A DNA stretch of 64,000 bases, taken from contig DASZPH010000084.1 in NCBI GenBank assembly GCA_035550375.1, positions 62,001 through 126,000 on the forward strand, read 5' to 3'. This DNA comes from DASSFG01 sp035550375 (GTDB lineage Bacteria > Planctomycetota > Planctomycetia > Pirellulales > JAICIG01). Position 1 is the first letter of the stretch, and each line of letters starts with the position of its first letter. A model generated the notes under the pieces. It made no database searches. It was not told the origin of the DNA and saw only the letters and a list, made by a program, of their open reading frames with translations. Shown piece after piece: positions 26,616-36,800 of the stretch. Made by a program: the position numbers and the translations under genes.

Positions 26616-27692
26616 ATGACCGTTATCGAACATGAGCGATCGGTCTACTCACGGTACGCCAGCGCCGCGCGACAGGCCGAGGCGTCTCTCTGCTGCGCGG
26701 TGAAATACGACAAGAACTTGCTGGCGGCGATCCCCGACGAAATCATCGAGCGCGACTACGGATGCGGCGATCCCACCCCCTACGTGCGAGCCGGCGACAC
26801 CGTGCTCGACCTCGGTTCGGGGGGAGGCAAGGTCTGTTACATCGCGGCCCAGCTCGTCGGGCCCGCAGGGCGCGTGATCGGCGTCGACTGCAACGAGGAG
26901 ATGCTCTCGCTGGCCCGCCGCCACCAGGGCGAAGTGGGCCGTAGGCTCGGCTACGACGTGGTCGAGTTCCGGCGCGGCTTGATCCAGGATCTGCGGCTCG
27001 ACCTCGACCTGCTCGCGGCGGAGCTTGCGGCCCGGCCGGTCGACTCTCCCTCGCGTTGGCTCGAAATGCGGTCGCTCGAAGAAGTCCTCCGCCGGGAGCG
27101 GCCGATGATACCCGACAAGAGCGTCGACTGCGTGGTCTCGAATTGTGTTCTCAATCTGGTGCGGCTCGACGACCGCACCCGGTTATTGAGCGAAGTGTTC
27201 CGCGTGTTGAAGGAGGGCGGACGAGCGGCCATCTGCGACATCGTGTCGGACCGGGATGTGCCCGACCGATTGCAACAAGACACGCGGCTCTGGTCGGGCT
27301 GCCTCTCCGGGGCGTTCCGTGAAGACCGCTTCTTGACCGCGTTCGAAGAGGCCGGTTTTCATGGCATCCGGATCGCCGACCGGCAGCACGAGCCCTGGCG
27401 GACCGTCGAGGGGATTGAGTTTCGCTCGCTAACCGTGGTCGCCCACAAGGGCGGGCAGGATGCGAGTCACGGTGCCGACCACACGCTGATCTATCGCGGC
27501 CCGTTCAAGAGAGTCGAAGTCGACGACGGACGAGTTTACCATCGCGGCCAGGCGGCCCAAGTCGACGGGGCGACGGCTCGCCTTCTCCAGAGCGAGCCCT
27601 ACGCAGCGGCGTTTTTAGAAGCCGGTCCCAAGCCGCCGGTGCCGCGCAAGTCTCCCGGTTGCTGCGAGGGAGCTAGCGACTGCTTTGAATAA
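26616..27692 (+). CDS. ArsM-like SAM-dependent methyltransferase with C-terminal extension
   Basis: The 358-residue protein has a Cys pair in EASLCCAVKYD, IIERDYGCGDP, SAM motif DTVLDLGSGGGKVCYIAAQL with VIGVDCNEEML, and SVDCVVSNCVLNLV, all of which match arsenite methyltransferase-like enzymes with several conserved Cys. Beyond the usual domain there is an extension of about 90 residues with LIYRGPFKRVEVDDGRVYHR and a Cys-rich end (GCCEGASDCFE). From recollection this type accompanies arsenosugar/ArsS-type genes, none of which is seen here. A role in arsenic methylation is inferred, not proven. The 3' end overlaps the convergent Uma2 gene by 20 bp. Confidence 0.75.
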   Translation: MTVIEHERSVYSRYASAARQAEASLCCAVKYDKNLLAAIPDEIIERDYGCGDPTPYVRAGDTVLDLGSGGGKVCYIAAQLVGPAGRVIGVDCNEEMLSLARRHQGEVGRRLGYDVVEFRRGLIQDLRLDLDLLAAELAARPVDSPSRWLEMRSLEEVLRRERPMIPDKSVDCVVSNCVLNLVRLDDRTRLLSEVFRVLKEGGRAAICDIVSDRDVPDRLQQDTRLWSGCLSGAFREDRFLTAFEEAGFHGIRIADRQHEPWRTVEGIEFRSLTVVAHKGGQDASHGADHTLIYRGPFKRVEVDDGRVYHRGQAAQVDGATARLLQSEPYAAAFLEAGPKPPVPRKSPGCCEGASDCFE

Positions 27693-28326
27693 ACCGCTCT
27701 CGCACCCAGGCTCGAAACCCGCGAATCCAGGCCGTTTCGTCGGTGGCGAGTTCAAAGTCCAGGAACGGTTCGAGGTCTTTCACACGCAGCATCGGCAGGT
27801 TCAGGCTAAAATCCCGTTCCACGTACTTTCCGTCATCGGAGAGCGAATAAGCGGTCAGCCCGCTCTTGCGCCACCGCCAGATTTCGGGTATGCGTAAGGC
27901 CGCGTAAATACGCAGTCGCGGCGCCACGCTGCGGCTGATTTCCGTTTCGATGGCGAGGTCCGGTGGAGGATCGACCGAGAGATCGATGTGCCGTCGCCGG
28001 CAAACGCGCGGCTGATTCAGAATGTAGTCGCACTCGTCGGCCTCAAGTCCCTTGCCCAGGTCCTTGCTTCTCCAAGTGGTCGATCCCAGGCTCCGCAGAG
28101 GAACGCCCAGCTCTTCGGTGAACGCAGCAATCATTTTGCCGATCAGAATTCTGATCGCCTCGTGATCGGATGAAGGACTCATCAACTCGAGCATTCCCTG
28201 GTCGTAGGCCATGCGGACATGCCAGTTTTCCTGGTTGTCGCGCAACTGCTCGTAAAGTTGCCAGGAGATGCCCGACAGCACGACCCGGCGTTCGCCTTGC
28301 AGCACAGTCTTTTCGACGGTCGCCAT
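27673..28326 (-). CDS. Uma2 family (DUF820) restriction-endonuclease-like protein
   Basis: The product has 217 residues. The fold is read from SGISWQLYEQLRDN near the N terminus, MAYDQGMLELMSPSSDHEAI, then EADECDYILNQP, and the PD-(D/E)xK-like core PPPDLAIETEISRS. Such proteins occur in many copies in cyanobacteria and planctomycetes, and their role is unknown. The ATG at 28326 has GGAGG 8 nt upstream. An ATG 30 nt further upstream and the open frame to 28461 are less likely. Confidence 0.88.
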   Translation of the reverse strand: MATVEKTVLQGERRVVLSGISWQLYEQLRDNQENWHVRMAYDQGMLELMSPSSDHEAIRILIGKMIAAFTEELGVPLRSLGSTTWRSKDLGKGLEADECDYILNQPRVCRRRHIDLSVDPPPDLAIETEISRSVAPRLRIYAALRIPEIWRWRKSGLTAYSLSDDGKYVERDFSLNLPMLRVKDLEPFLDFELATDETAWIRGFRAWVRERFIQSSR

Positions 28327-28464
28327 TAGAAATGCCTCCAACGCTAACTCAATCATCGCCGGCACCCGCTCGCGGAGCAAGCGGGGAGCGCACGCGGCCC
28401 GGGCGGAGCTTCGATTTCGGCGCGCATCATCGTTTAAGCGACCGGAGTGAAAAACGCACATCTC

Positions 28465-29838
28465 CTACCACATCATGTTCCAGGCGCCGAAGAGGAGCCA
28501 GGTGGCGCGGGGCTGCGGGCCATGCAGGGTCTGGTAGATGGGAAATCCCGATTCGAGGGAGAAGTAGCTCCCCGGCACGCGCACCCATGGCCAGTAATAG
28601 TTGCCGCCGAAGAGCAGGTCGACGCGAGTGCCCCCTTGCAGATTCGGGGAGTTTGTTTCGACGAGGTTGGCCGTCAGGTTGGGGTCTGCTCCGCGGATGT
28701 TCCCCCACCCCATGCCGTGCAAGCGGCCCGAGAGGGCAAGTCGGCGGGACACCCGCCGCCAGGCCCAGGCATTGATGTCGATCTGGTTGCCCAACTCGTA
28801 CTGGTATCGGTTCCGCCCTGTACGGATGGTGGCGATCGACTGCACGCCCCAGGTCCAGCGCTCGGTTTGTCCGCGGTAGGTCAAACCGGGCATCAAGTCG
28901 TAGCTTCCCGACCCAGGGCGGAGCGGATACGAGAGGTGCACCGATCCGGGCACAGAAAACTGGTCGAGCGTCTGCAGCAGGTTGGTCGGAATGCTGATGC
29001 CCAGGTTGGCGTGGATCTGCTGGTGCTGCCAGCGCTTCAGGGCATAAAGGGCCCAGAGCGAAATGTCGCCGAGTTGCGTGTAGGAGTCATTAAGTCGGCT
29101 GCCGTCTCGTAAGCCGTAGCTGATGCTGTTCTGCTCGAACGGCAGTTGCAGCATGACAGTCAGATCATCGGTGGGGGCATACTCAAGCAGGAACAGGTGC
29201 TGCTGTTTGTACATCCGCCGCGGAGCGTAAGTAAACCGGTTGAGCACCTCCGCCAGGGTGTCGACGTGCGAGCCGGTCTGGCTCGCCTGATATCCGACGG
29301 CGCTGTAGTGGTAGCTGAACAGCGCGTGCCCGGCCTTCAGCGTGTGATCGCCGGTCACCCCCGCCGGCGCGATGCCGTCAGGACGATACAGGTTGATCGG
29401 CATGTTGAGCATGTCGTCGTCGTAGGAGAGCCGGTCGGGGTCTTCAATCGGTCGCTGATAGGGCTGCAGCGACTCCCGTTGGATCACGCGGCGAGGCGGA
29501 CCGGCCACGACGTAGTTGTAGGTCGGCAACTGCAGCGGTTCGCGAATAGGCTGCTCCAGCGAGCCCCATTGGGGAGGACGCGGATCCGGGGGCGGGACGG
29601 CGCTCAGGTAGGCGTCGATGGGCTGCGGCACGTCGGCAAAGCTCTCGTCTTCCTTCACCGCTTCGGCGTCGGGGGTCGGAATTCTGGCGGAGGCTCCGGC
29701 GCCGACGGGCTCTGGCGGCCTCGCGCGCGAGGCGGCGGCAAACCGCATCTGGGTCGGCTGACGCGAGGGCGGCGGATCCGCGGCCAGCGCGGCGCTGGCG
29801 GTCGACAACACAGCGAGCCAGAGCAGGAAGCGGCTCAT
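28465..29838 (-). CDS. outer-membrane beta-barrel of metal-efflux loci (transporter family)
   Basis: The 457-residue product has a signal peptide (SRFLLWLAVLSTASAALA), a Pro-rich linker (about 20-140) and then a barrel-like region with GDHTLKAGHALFSYHYSAVG, RRMYKQQHLFLLEYAPTDDL and TVMLQLPFEQNSISYGLRDG, ending in an aromatic residue (W). Similar proteins (D-H-T-H-K-A-G-x-W-M-x-SYRYM type) often sit beside CusA-like pumps. The ATG at 29838 overlaps the TolC-like gene stop by 4 nt, so the two form one transcription unit. Confidence 0.75.
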   Translation of the reverse strand: MSRFLLWLAVLSTASAALAADPPPSRQPTQMRFAAASRARPPEPVGAGASARIPTPDAEAVKEDESFADVPQPIDAYLSAVPPPDPRPPQWGSLEQPIREPLQLPTYNYVVAGPPRRVIQRESLQPYQRPIEDPDRLSYDDDMLNMPINLYRPDGIAPAGVTGDHTLKAGHALFSYHYSAVGYQASQTGSHVDTLAEVLNRFTYAPRRMYKQQHLFLLEYAPTDDLTVMLQLPFEQNSISYGLRDGSRLNDSYTQLGDISLWALYALKRWQHQQIHANLGISIPTNLLQTLDQFSVPGSVHLSYPLRPGSGSYDLMPGLTYRGQTERWTWGVQSIATIRTGRNRYQYELGNQIDINAWAWRRVSRRLALSGRLHGMGWGNIRGADPNLTANLVETNSPNLQGGTRVDLLFGGNYYWPWVRVPGSYFSLESGFPIYQTLHGPQPRATWLLFGAWNMMW

Positions 29839-31688
29839 CGGCGTCCTCCTTGCTGCCCGGGGGCAGGCCGCGCAGGGGGCGCGGGCGGGCGCGGTTCGGC
29901 TCGCGGCGGCGGAATTGGTTCGGGCGCCGGCGCCGGTTGTCCGCGGCCGATCGCGGCCATGTCCTCCAAATCTTCGATCTGCATCAGGTTCGCCAGGTCG
30001 GCCACGGCCGACCATTGGCCGTTGAGCGCGCCGATGTAAAGGGGAACCATCGCGGCCAGGTTTTGCTGAACGAGGACCACGTCCTCGAATCCTACCTGGT
30101 CCGGCTCCGAATTGTGCCGTTCGTAGACGCTCCGAAACGCGCGGGCGTAGTCGGGCAGGACGTGCTCGGCGTACATCTGTAGCTGGTAGCGGTTCGTCTC
30201 GTACTGAGCGAATGTGTTCGCCAGTTGTGCCGTGAGGGCGACCTGGGCGCGGCGAAGCTGTTGCTGGGCCTGGCCCAGGTCGCCCTCGGCGCTGAGGATG
30301 GCGCCGCGGTTGCGGTCCCAGATCGGCACCGGCACCCCGATCTGCGTGTTGTAGCTGGTGGTGTGGGCGCCCGGGTTCGTAAAATCCTTTTGCACCGTGC
30401 CGTAGAGGATGACGTCGGGGATCGGCTTCACCCGTTCGAGTCGCAACGCGTAACGGGCCTTGCTCGCCAGGTTGCGCCCGATCTCGATATCGGGATGGAC
30501 GCTCAACATGCGGCGCAGGGCGGCTTCGTAGGTGATCACCGGCACCGGCATGTCGGCCATCCCCTTCAGTGCGGTGGGCGGCATCAAGGGCAATCCCAGT
30601 CTCGCTGCCAGTGTCTTCCAGGCGGCCAAGTAGCTGTTCTGGGCCGCAAAGAGCTGCGTCCCTGCCAGGTTGGCCAGGCCGCGCAACTGGGCGGGCTCGA
30701 AACCGGCTACGTCGGGCCCCTTGGCCCTTGCTCGCTGAATGTCGAAAACTTCCCGCATGAACCGCACCAGCGCGTCGCTGACAATCACGTTTTCTTCCGC
30801 TACGAGGACCGCGAAATAGGCGGCTTTCACCTGAGACAGCACCTCCAGCCGGGTCCGACGCACGAAGAGCTGCGCGTTCATCACGTCCACGTTGGCGACC
30901 TCGCGCGCCAGGCCGAGCTTGTTGGCTGTTTTGACCGGTTGCGAGAAATAGATGCCCTGATAGTTACGGGTCAACGACGAGCCGACGGTATCCGACTCGT
31001 ATCCGACGATGGGGTTTGGATGGGTGCCTGCCTGGATGGCATCGCCTAGCATCGAGATGACGTTGTCCCGCGCCTGGATCAGCGTCGGGTTGTATTGCAG
31101 GGCCAGGTCTTGCAACTGCCCCAACGACATCGCGGGACGTTCGGCCGTCGGCTTCGGCAGCGCCAAGGGCCACACCGAGGCCAATTCTGGAAAGAGTTTC
31201 TCGACAACGTGGGCGCGCGGCTCTGGGTCCTCCGGGTCGTAGGGGGGCAGGTGGACCGGAGGTGCCTGTGCTCCGGGAATGGCTGTGGGCAAATGCAAGC
31301 GCCGCTCGTAGGGTGATTCCGCGACGTCGGCGCCGATGTCGCGGGACTGTGCAACCTGCCTGAAGGGCTTTGCCGAGCCTGCATTTGACGTTTGCTGGGC
31401 GGGATGAGCTTGGGGGCGGCCTGAGGCAACACCAGCCCCGGCGGCCGGGCCGGGCCGCGCCGTTGTGGGTTGCGGTGGCCCCGGTTCGTTTGCAGAAGCG
31501 GACTTAGCCGGCGTCGTCAGCCGCGGTTGACTAACACGCCAGGGCGATTGGCATGCAGCAACGCAGGGGAGAACGGCGCAGAGCAGCCACAACGCCGCGC
31601 CGCCGCCATCTGCGGCGCGCGGCCAGCGACCCCGTCGGTGGGATTTGGGCCCGGCTGCCAAAGGATCTTCTCGCCGAAAAAATTGCAC
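29835..31688 (-). CDS. TolC family outer-membrane efflux lipoprotein
   Basis: The 617-residue protein starts at a GTG at 31688. A lipobox-type signal (ALWLLCAVLPCVAAC) precedes a low-complexity linker of about 130 residues. The body then carries the OEP repeats, with LQDLALQYNPTLIQARDNV at the start and coiled-coil helices such as LAREVANVDVMNAQLFVRRT. The Pro/Gln/Arg-rich tail is unusual. It would form the outer-membrane channel for the RND pump encoded divergently at 33897. Confidence 0.88.
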   Translation of the reverse strand: MQFFRREDPLAAGPKSHRRGRWPRAADGGGAALWLLCAVLPCVAACQSPWRVSQPRLTTPAKSASANEPGPPQPTTARPGPAAGAGVASGRPQAHPAQQTSNAGSAKPFRQVAQSRDIGADVAESPYERRLHLPTAIPGAQAPPVHLPPYDPEDPEPRAHVVEKLFPELASVWPLALPKPTAERPAMSLGQLQDLALQYNPTLIQARDNVISMLGDAIQAGTHPNPIVGYESDTVGSSLTRNYQGIYFSQPVKTANKLGLAREVANVDVMNAQLFVRRTRLEVLSQVKAAYFAVLVAEENVIVSDALVRFMREVFDIQRARAKGPDVAGFEPAQLRGLANLAGTQLFAAQNSYLAAWKTLAARLGLPLMPPTALKGMADMPVPVITYEAALRRMLSVHPDIEIGRNLASKARYALRLERVKPIPDVILYGTVQKDFTNPGAHTTSYNTQIGVPVPIWDRNRGAILSAEGDLGQAQQQLRRAQVALTAQLANTFAQYETNRYQLQMYAEHVLPDYARAFRSVYERHNSEPDQVGFEDVVLVQQNLAAMVPLYIGALNGQWSAVADLANLMQIEDLEDMAAIGRGQPAPAPEPIPPPRAEPRPPAPPARPAPGQQGGRR

Positions 31689-32328
31689 AGTGCGGCAAGT
31701 TTATCGGCTCCATCAAACGCTCTGGTTGAATAATTTGTGATGACTGGGTAGATGTTGACGGTGGATACGGAAGAACTGAAGCTACTGAGACAAAGCCGGG
31801 ACTAGACCGTAACTTGTGGCGAGGAGTTTTCGCCCCGCCCCGAAGGTAAATCGCAAGCGATTAGCACGATGCGAGTTACCTCGCCTGCGCTGCGGGCTCG
31901 TGGCGGCACATTCTGATTCTGGGCTTTTGGGCCCCGGTGAATAATCTGGTCTGGAGCTCGAACGGCGGTCCTCCGACGCTCCGGAAGGGGTGGGCCCGGA
32001 ACCTTAAACTTCTGTCATTGCCTAGGTTCGCTCGACTACGCTGGTTGCCCCACGCGGTCGGCGGTCGTAGAGTTACCCGAGGGTCTGTGTCTGGGCGCGA
32101 AACGGACCCACCTTCCACCCACGTAAAACTCCTCGACGGCACCCGCGCGCAGCTAAAAGAGGAATTCTTGCGGCGGCCGGCCTCTCTGGCCATCGCCGGC
32201 GCCCCAAAACTTGGATTTTCGCCAGGACGCGCACTGGCCCGAAACGACGAGAGTAGATCGGCTCGCCTGGCCCGACGCGGCGGGCCGGACGCGAGACACG
32301 GAGGCGGACGGGATTGTCCGGGAGCAAC
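31689..32328. promoter_or_regulatory. 640-bp divergent control region of the efflux locus, with nested dyad
   Basis: This region separates the tolC-type and hlyD-type genes. It holds a dyad: outer arms GGTAA(A)TCGCA at 31845-31855 and TGCGAGTTACC at 31870-31880 (10 of 11 complementary), with an inner perfect palindrome AATCGC-AA-GCGATT at 31849-31862. Such nested symmetry suits a metal-responsive repressor or a two-component regulator, but no regulator gene is in the locus. The long frames that cross this region (plus 31937-32371, minus 31876-32925) look non-coding. Confidence 0.5.
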
Positions 32329-33723
32329 ATGCAAAAGCGCACCATCGCCGTTTTGGGGCTGTTGGTCCTGATATTGGGCGCCGGCGGCATTATTGCGGCC
32401 ACATCCAGATCTCGGCTCGCGCAGTTTTGGACCAATCGCAAGGCGAAGGCCAAGACGGAGGACACGGTCGTTGCCGACCAGGCCAAGGTGGCTCGTTATA
32501 TCGAACTCTTGCCACGAGTCGTCGAGCTGAACGGCATTCGCACTGCTACCGCAACTCCGGCGACGCGTAAACGGAAACTCGAACTCCGCGGCCAGCTCAA
32601 TTTCGATCCCGACAGCCTGGTCCACATCCGCGGGCGGTTTTCCGGTCAGATCATCAAACTCAGGGAGGTTGAGGAGCCCAACGCCGCGCTCTCCACGGAG
32701 TCGCTCAAGACAAAGCGCGAGATCAGCTTCATGGATCACGTGCGAAAAGGCGATGTTCTGGCCGAGCTTTGGAGCAAGGAACTGGGCGAGAAAAAGAGCG
32801 AGCTCGTGTCGGCTTTGATTCGCCTGCGCGTCGATCAGCAAAACCTCAAGCAGTATTTGCGGACTTATCAGCAGGCCGCCGCGCCGGTGAAGACTGTGCG
32901 CGAGGCGGAACGCCTCGTCGAACAAGACGCAACCGAAATCGAGAAGATCCGCATGACGCTACGGAGTTGGCTCTTGAGCACGGAGGAGATCGACGAAGTG
33001 GCGGCCGAAGCCGCGCGGCTCCACAAAGAGCCGGAGGACGGCCGTCCGCAGGACGTACGAAGAGTTAAGGTCGAGGACGAGTGGGCCAAAGTCGAGATCA
33101 AGGCTCCCCGGGATGGCACGATCGTTGAGAAGAACGTAGTCGAGGGAGACATCATCGATACCGACGCCGACCTGTTCAAGATCGCCGATCTGTCGAGGTT
33201 GCTCGTCGTGGCGCATGTCTACGAAGAAGACCTGCGGTACCTGGAGCAAGTCGAACGCCCGATTCCCTGGACGATCACGATCAACTCGATGCCGAACCGG
33301 GAGCCGATCTCCGGCTACATCGAGCGCTTCGGCGAGGTGATTGATCCCAAGGAGCACGTGGCGCTCGTCTTCGGTAGGATCGACAACCCGCGGGAGGATC
33401 TGCTCGCCGGCCAATTCATCAGGGCGGCCATCGAAATTCCGGAGCGTTCCGATGTGGTCGACATACCCGCTCGCGCCCTGATTGAAGACGGCCGCAAGAG
33501 CGTGGTGCTGGTACGCATCGACAAGGACCGCCACCGCTACGCGTCGCGTCGCGTGATCGTCTGGCGGCGCTACCACGACACGGTGCGGGTACGCAGCAAG
33601 TTGACCGACGAGGAACGGGAAGAGGGATTCGAGGAACTACACGAAGGCGAAGAGGTGGTAGCGGCAGGGGCGCTCGAGTTGAAGGCGGCGTTAGAGCAGC
33701 AGCAGGGCGACGGAGGCACGTAG
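32329..33723 (+). CDS. RND efflux periplasmic adaptor (HlyD/CusB-like)
   Basis: The 464-residue protein has an N-terminal anchor (KRTIAVLGLLVLILGAGGII) and ELRGQLNFDPDSLVHIRGRF, the first lipoyl/barrel half. A coiled-coil hairpin covers about 145-250 (AELWSKELGEKKSELVSAL and a second helix with VEQDATEIEKIRMTLRSW). The second lipoyl half is VEIKAPRDGTIVEKNVVEGD, and the beta-barrel is LLVVAHVYEEDLRYLEQVER. The ATG at 32329 has a GGGAG. It connects the inner-membrane pump to TolC. Confidence 0.9.
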   Translation: MQKRTIAVLGLLVLILGAGGIIAATSRSRLAQFWTNRKAKAKTEDTVVADQAKVARYIELLPRVVELNGIRTATATPATRKRKLELRGQLNFDPDSLVHIRGRFSGQIIKLREVEEPNAALSTESLKTKREISFMDHVRKGDVLAELWSKELGEKKSELVSALIRLRVDQQNLKQYLRTYQQAAAPVKTVREAERLVEQDATEIEKIRMTLRSWLLSTEEIDEVAAEAARLHKEPEDGRPQDVRRVKVEDEWAKVEIKAPRDGTIVEKNVVEGDIIDTDADLFKIADLSRLLVVAHVYEEDLRYLEQVERPIPWTITINSMPNREPISGYIERFGEVIDPKEHVALVFGRIDNPREDLLAGQFIRAAIEIPERSDVVDIPARALIEDGRKSVVLVRIDKDRHRYASRRVIVWRRYHDTVRVRSKLTDEEREEGFEELHEGEEVVAAGALELKAALEQQQGDGGT

Positions 33724-33771
33724 GGGCCCGGGGCGGAAGGAAAGAGATGCGGGAACGGGTGGTGGTTCCAG

Positions 33772-33809
33772 CCGCCCTCAGCCCAGCCCTCTCCCAGAGG
33801 GAGAGGAAG
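33772..33809 (+). repeat. interspersed palindromic repeat, copy 2
   Basis: GCCGCCCTCA... with a perfect CCTCTCCC-AGA-GGGAGAGG stem. Same family as 13444-13483 and 33850-33892, here in direct orientation between the adaptor and pump genes. Confidence 0.7.
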
Positions 33810-33849
33810 TGGGGCGCGAGTGGGAACAGACAGCTTGATTAGAGGGCCA

Positions 33850-33892
33850 GCCGCCCTCATCCCGGCCCGCTCCTGAAGGGAGAGGGGGAGGA
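33850..33892 (+). repeat. interspersed palindromic repeat, copy 3, overlapping the pump's RBS
   Basis: It begins GCCGCCCTCATCCCGG, with a diverged stem. Its purine-rich right end (GGGGGAGGAACGC) directly precedes the ATG at 33897 and provides the Shine-Dalgarno sequence of the pump gene. Confidence 0.7.
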
Positions 33893-33896
33893 ACGC

Positions 33897-36800
33897 ATGA
33901 TAGCCAAACTCATTCATTGGTCGATCAGCAACCCACTCGTGGTCATCCTGCTGGCCATTGCGCTGGCGGCGGTAGGGGGCTACGCCTTCATGAATGTCAA
34001 CGTCGAGGCGTATCCCGATCCTGCCCCGGCGATCGTCGAGGTCATCGCCCAGTCGCGCGGCCGCTCGGCCGAAGAGATGGAGAGGCTGGTCACGATTCCG
34101 CTGGAAGTGGCGCTGGCGGGGATGCCGGGTCTGAAGTATACGCGCAGCAAGTCGCTCTTCGGGCTGACGTATATCAACAACCAGTTCGAATACGGCGTCG
34201 ATTACACGAGCGCCCGACAAGAGGTGATCAACCGGATGTTGATTGCGGAGTTGCCCACCGACGTCGAGCCGCAAATCTCCCCACGCTCCCCCATCGGCGA
34301 AATCCTGCGATACGCCGTCACCTGCCCCAAGGACGCCTTCGGCAACAATATCTACTCCCTCGGCGACCTGCGCACCCTGCAAACCTGGACGCTGGAACGC
34401 GAGTTCCGGCGGATACCCGGCATCGTCGACGTAACCAGTTTTGGCGGCTTGATGAAGCGCTACGAGATCCACCCCGATCCCGACCGCCTTAAGAAGTACG
34501 GAATCACGCTCGGCACGCTGCAGCAGGCCATCGCCGACAGCAACGCCAACGTGAGCGGCGACTACCTGGTTCAGGGGGAAACCGCGGCTGTGGTGCGGGG
34601 CCTGGGCCTGATTGGTCGCGGCCGAGATCCGATGCAGCACATCCTGAGCATGCGGGACCCGGTTGACGCCGTCGAGTACCTGCGCGCGGAAGAACAGAAA
34701 CGCCTTCGCCAGCTAAGGCAGATCGTCGTCAGCACGACGAACAATGTCCCGATACGCGTCGATCAACTCGTCGAAGGAGGGCCGTTGGGTCCGGGCGAGG
34801 AGATCGGCACCCAGGGCGTGGTTGTCGGGCACCTCACCCGTTTGGGAAAGATGGCCCTCAGCCGTCCCCTCCGCGATCGTGACGGCCGCGTTGTCGTCGA
34901 CGCCAAGAACAACCGAATCTGGGTCGACGAGGAAGAAGCCATCCAAGGGCTGGTCCTGCTCCGAAAGGGAGCCGAATCCCTCCCCGCGCTGAAGCTGGTC
35001 AAAGCCAAAATTGAAGAACTGAATAACCCCGCCCTCGGCCGGCTGCCGCCGGGCATCAAGATCGAGCCCTATTACGACCGCACCGACCTGATCAACACCA
35101 CGACCGAGACGGTGCACGAGAACCTCTTCGTCGGCATCGTGCTGGTGACGGTGATCCTGCTCATGTTTCTTTCCAACGTGCGCAGCGCGATCATCATCGC
35201 CATCAACCTGCCGCTGGCGCTGATGTTCGCTTTCTTCGTTCTCTTCATGCGGGGCAAGTCGGCGAACTTGCTTTCGATCGGGGCGGTCGACTTCGGCATC
35301 ATCATCGATTCGACGGTGATCATGGTCGAGAACATCTATCGCATCCTCAGTACGGGTAAATATGCCGAGTTCAGCATCAACGAGCGTATCGTGAGGGCGG
35401 CTCACGAGATCGAACGCAGCTTGCTCTTCTCGACCCTGATTATGGTTTGTGCCCTGTTGCCGCTGTTCACCATGACCGGACCTGAGGGGCAGCTTTTCCG
35501 GCCGATGGCCGAGACCTACGCCTTCGCTCTGGGCGGCGCACTGCTTCTCTCTTCCACGATCGCACCCGTTCTTTGCCTCCTGTTGTTCAGGAATCTCAGG
35601 CCGACCCGCGACAATTTCCTGGTCCGCTACCTGAAGCGCAGTTACCTGCACAACCTGCAATTCTGCCTGAATTACCGCTGGCTCGTCGTAGGCGCATTCA
35701 GCCTGCTGATCGGCGGCACGGTCGCTTGCCTGCCTTATCTTGGACGCGAATTCATGCCGCCGCTGGAAGAGGGGCATCTGTGGATTCGAGGGATCTTTCC
35801 GGTGAGCATCTCGCTGGAGCAGAATGCCGAAAGCTCGCGGCTGGCGCGCGAGGTGATGCAAGACTATGCAGAAGTGGAAACGGTGGTCTGTCAGCTCGGC
35901 CGACCCGAGTCGGGCACCGATCCGACCGGCTTCTACAGCGCTGAGTTTTTCGTCCCGCTAAAACCGTTTCAAAACTGGCCTGCGACGGAGGAGGTGAAAG
36001 GCTGGCGGCGCTGGTTCAGCCAGACGCGGCCGCGCACCAAGCCGGAGCTGGTTCGCGCCATGAGCAAGGAACTGGAAGAACTGCTGCCGGGAGTCAACTG
36101 GAATTTCTCGCAAGTCATCCGTGATAACGTGCTGGAAGTTCTCTCCGGCGTGCAGGGCGAGAATTCCGTGAAAATCGTTGGGCCCGACTTGGACAAGCTG
36201 GAAGAGCTTGGCCAGGCGACCACGGCGGTGCTCCGCGGCGTTCCCGGCGTCAAGGACGTCGGGCTCTATCGGATCCAGGGGCAGTGTAACCTGGAGTTGC
36301 CGATCGACCGCGACAAGTGTTCGCTATGGAATGTCAGCGTGGCCGACGTGAACGACGTGATCCAGGCGGCCATCGGCGGTAAGAAGGTCTCCGACATGAT
36401 CGAGGGTGAAAAGACCTTCGACATCATTCTTCGTTGGCCAAAGCGGCTGCGGCAGGATGAAAGCAATATTCTCAACATCCCGGTTGATGTCACCGACCAA
36501 CTGGTCACGGCGGGCTTCGCCGGTGGCGCGGGCGCGACGCCCCTTTCGGGCGCCAGTCAGCAGGTCGCCTCGCTCGGTTCCTCCGTCACGCTTCCCTCTT
36601 TAACCGGCAGCATGTCGACGTCACTTGACATCAGCAATTCGCCGCGCGAGCGCTTGGGAGACCTGGTAACTCCGCTGGCCGATGACCTGGAGGGCCTCGA
36701 TCCAAAGGGCCAGTTCATTCGCCCCGGTGCGTCGATGATCACGCGCGAAATGGGCAATCGCATGGTGGCGGTCAAGTTCAGCGTCCGCGATCGTGACTTG

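Noticed and set aside
31937..32371. Plus-strand 144-codon frame upstream of the adaptor gene
   Set aside because: No RBS, composition rich in Arg/Gly/Ser/Pro as in random GC-rich frames, and it overlaps the adaptor start in another frame.
31876..32925. Minus-strand 349-codon frame across the efflux control region and adaptor gene
   Set aside because: It lies mostly opposite the well-supported HlyD-like gene, has no RBS and no family similarity, and its composition is that of an antisense shadow.
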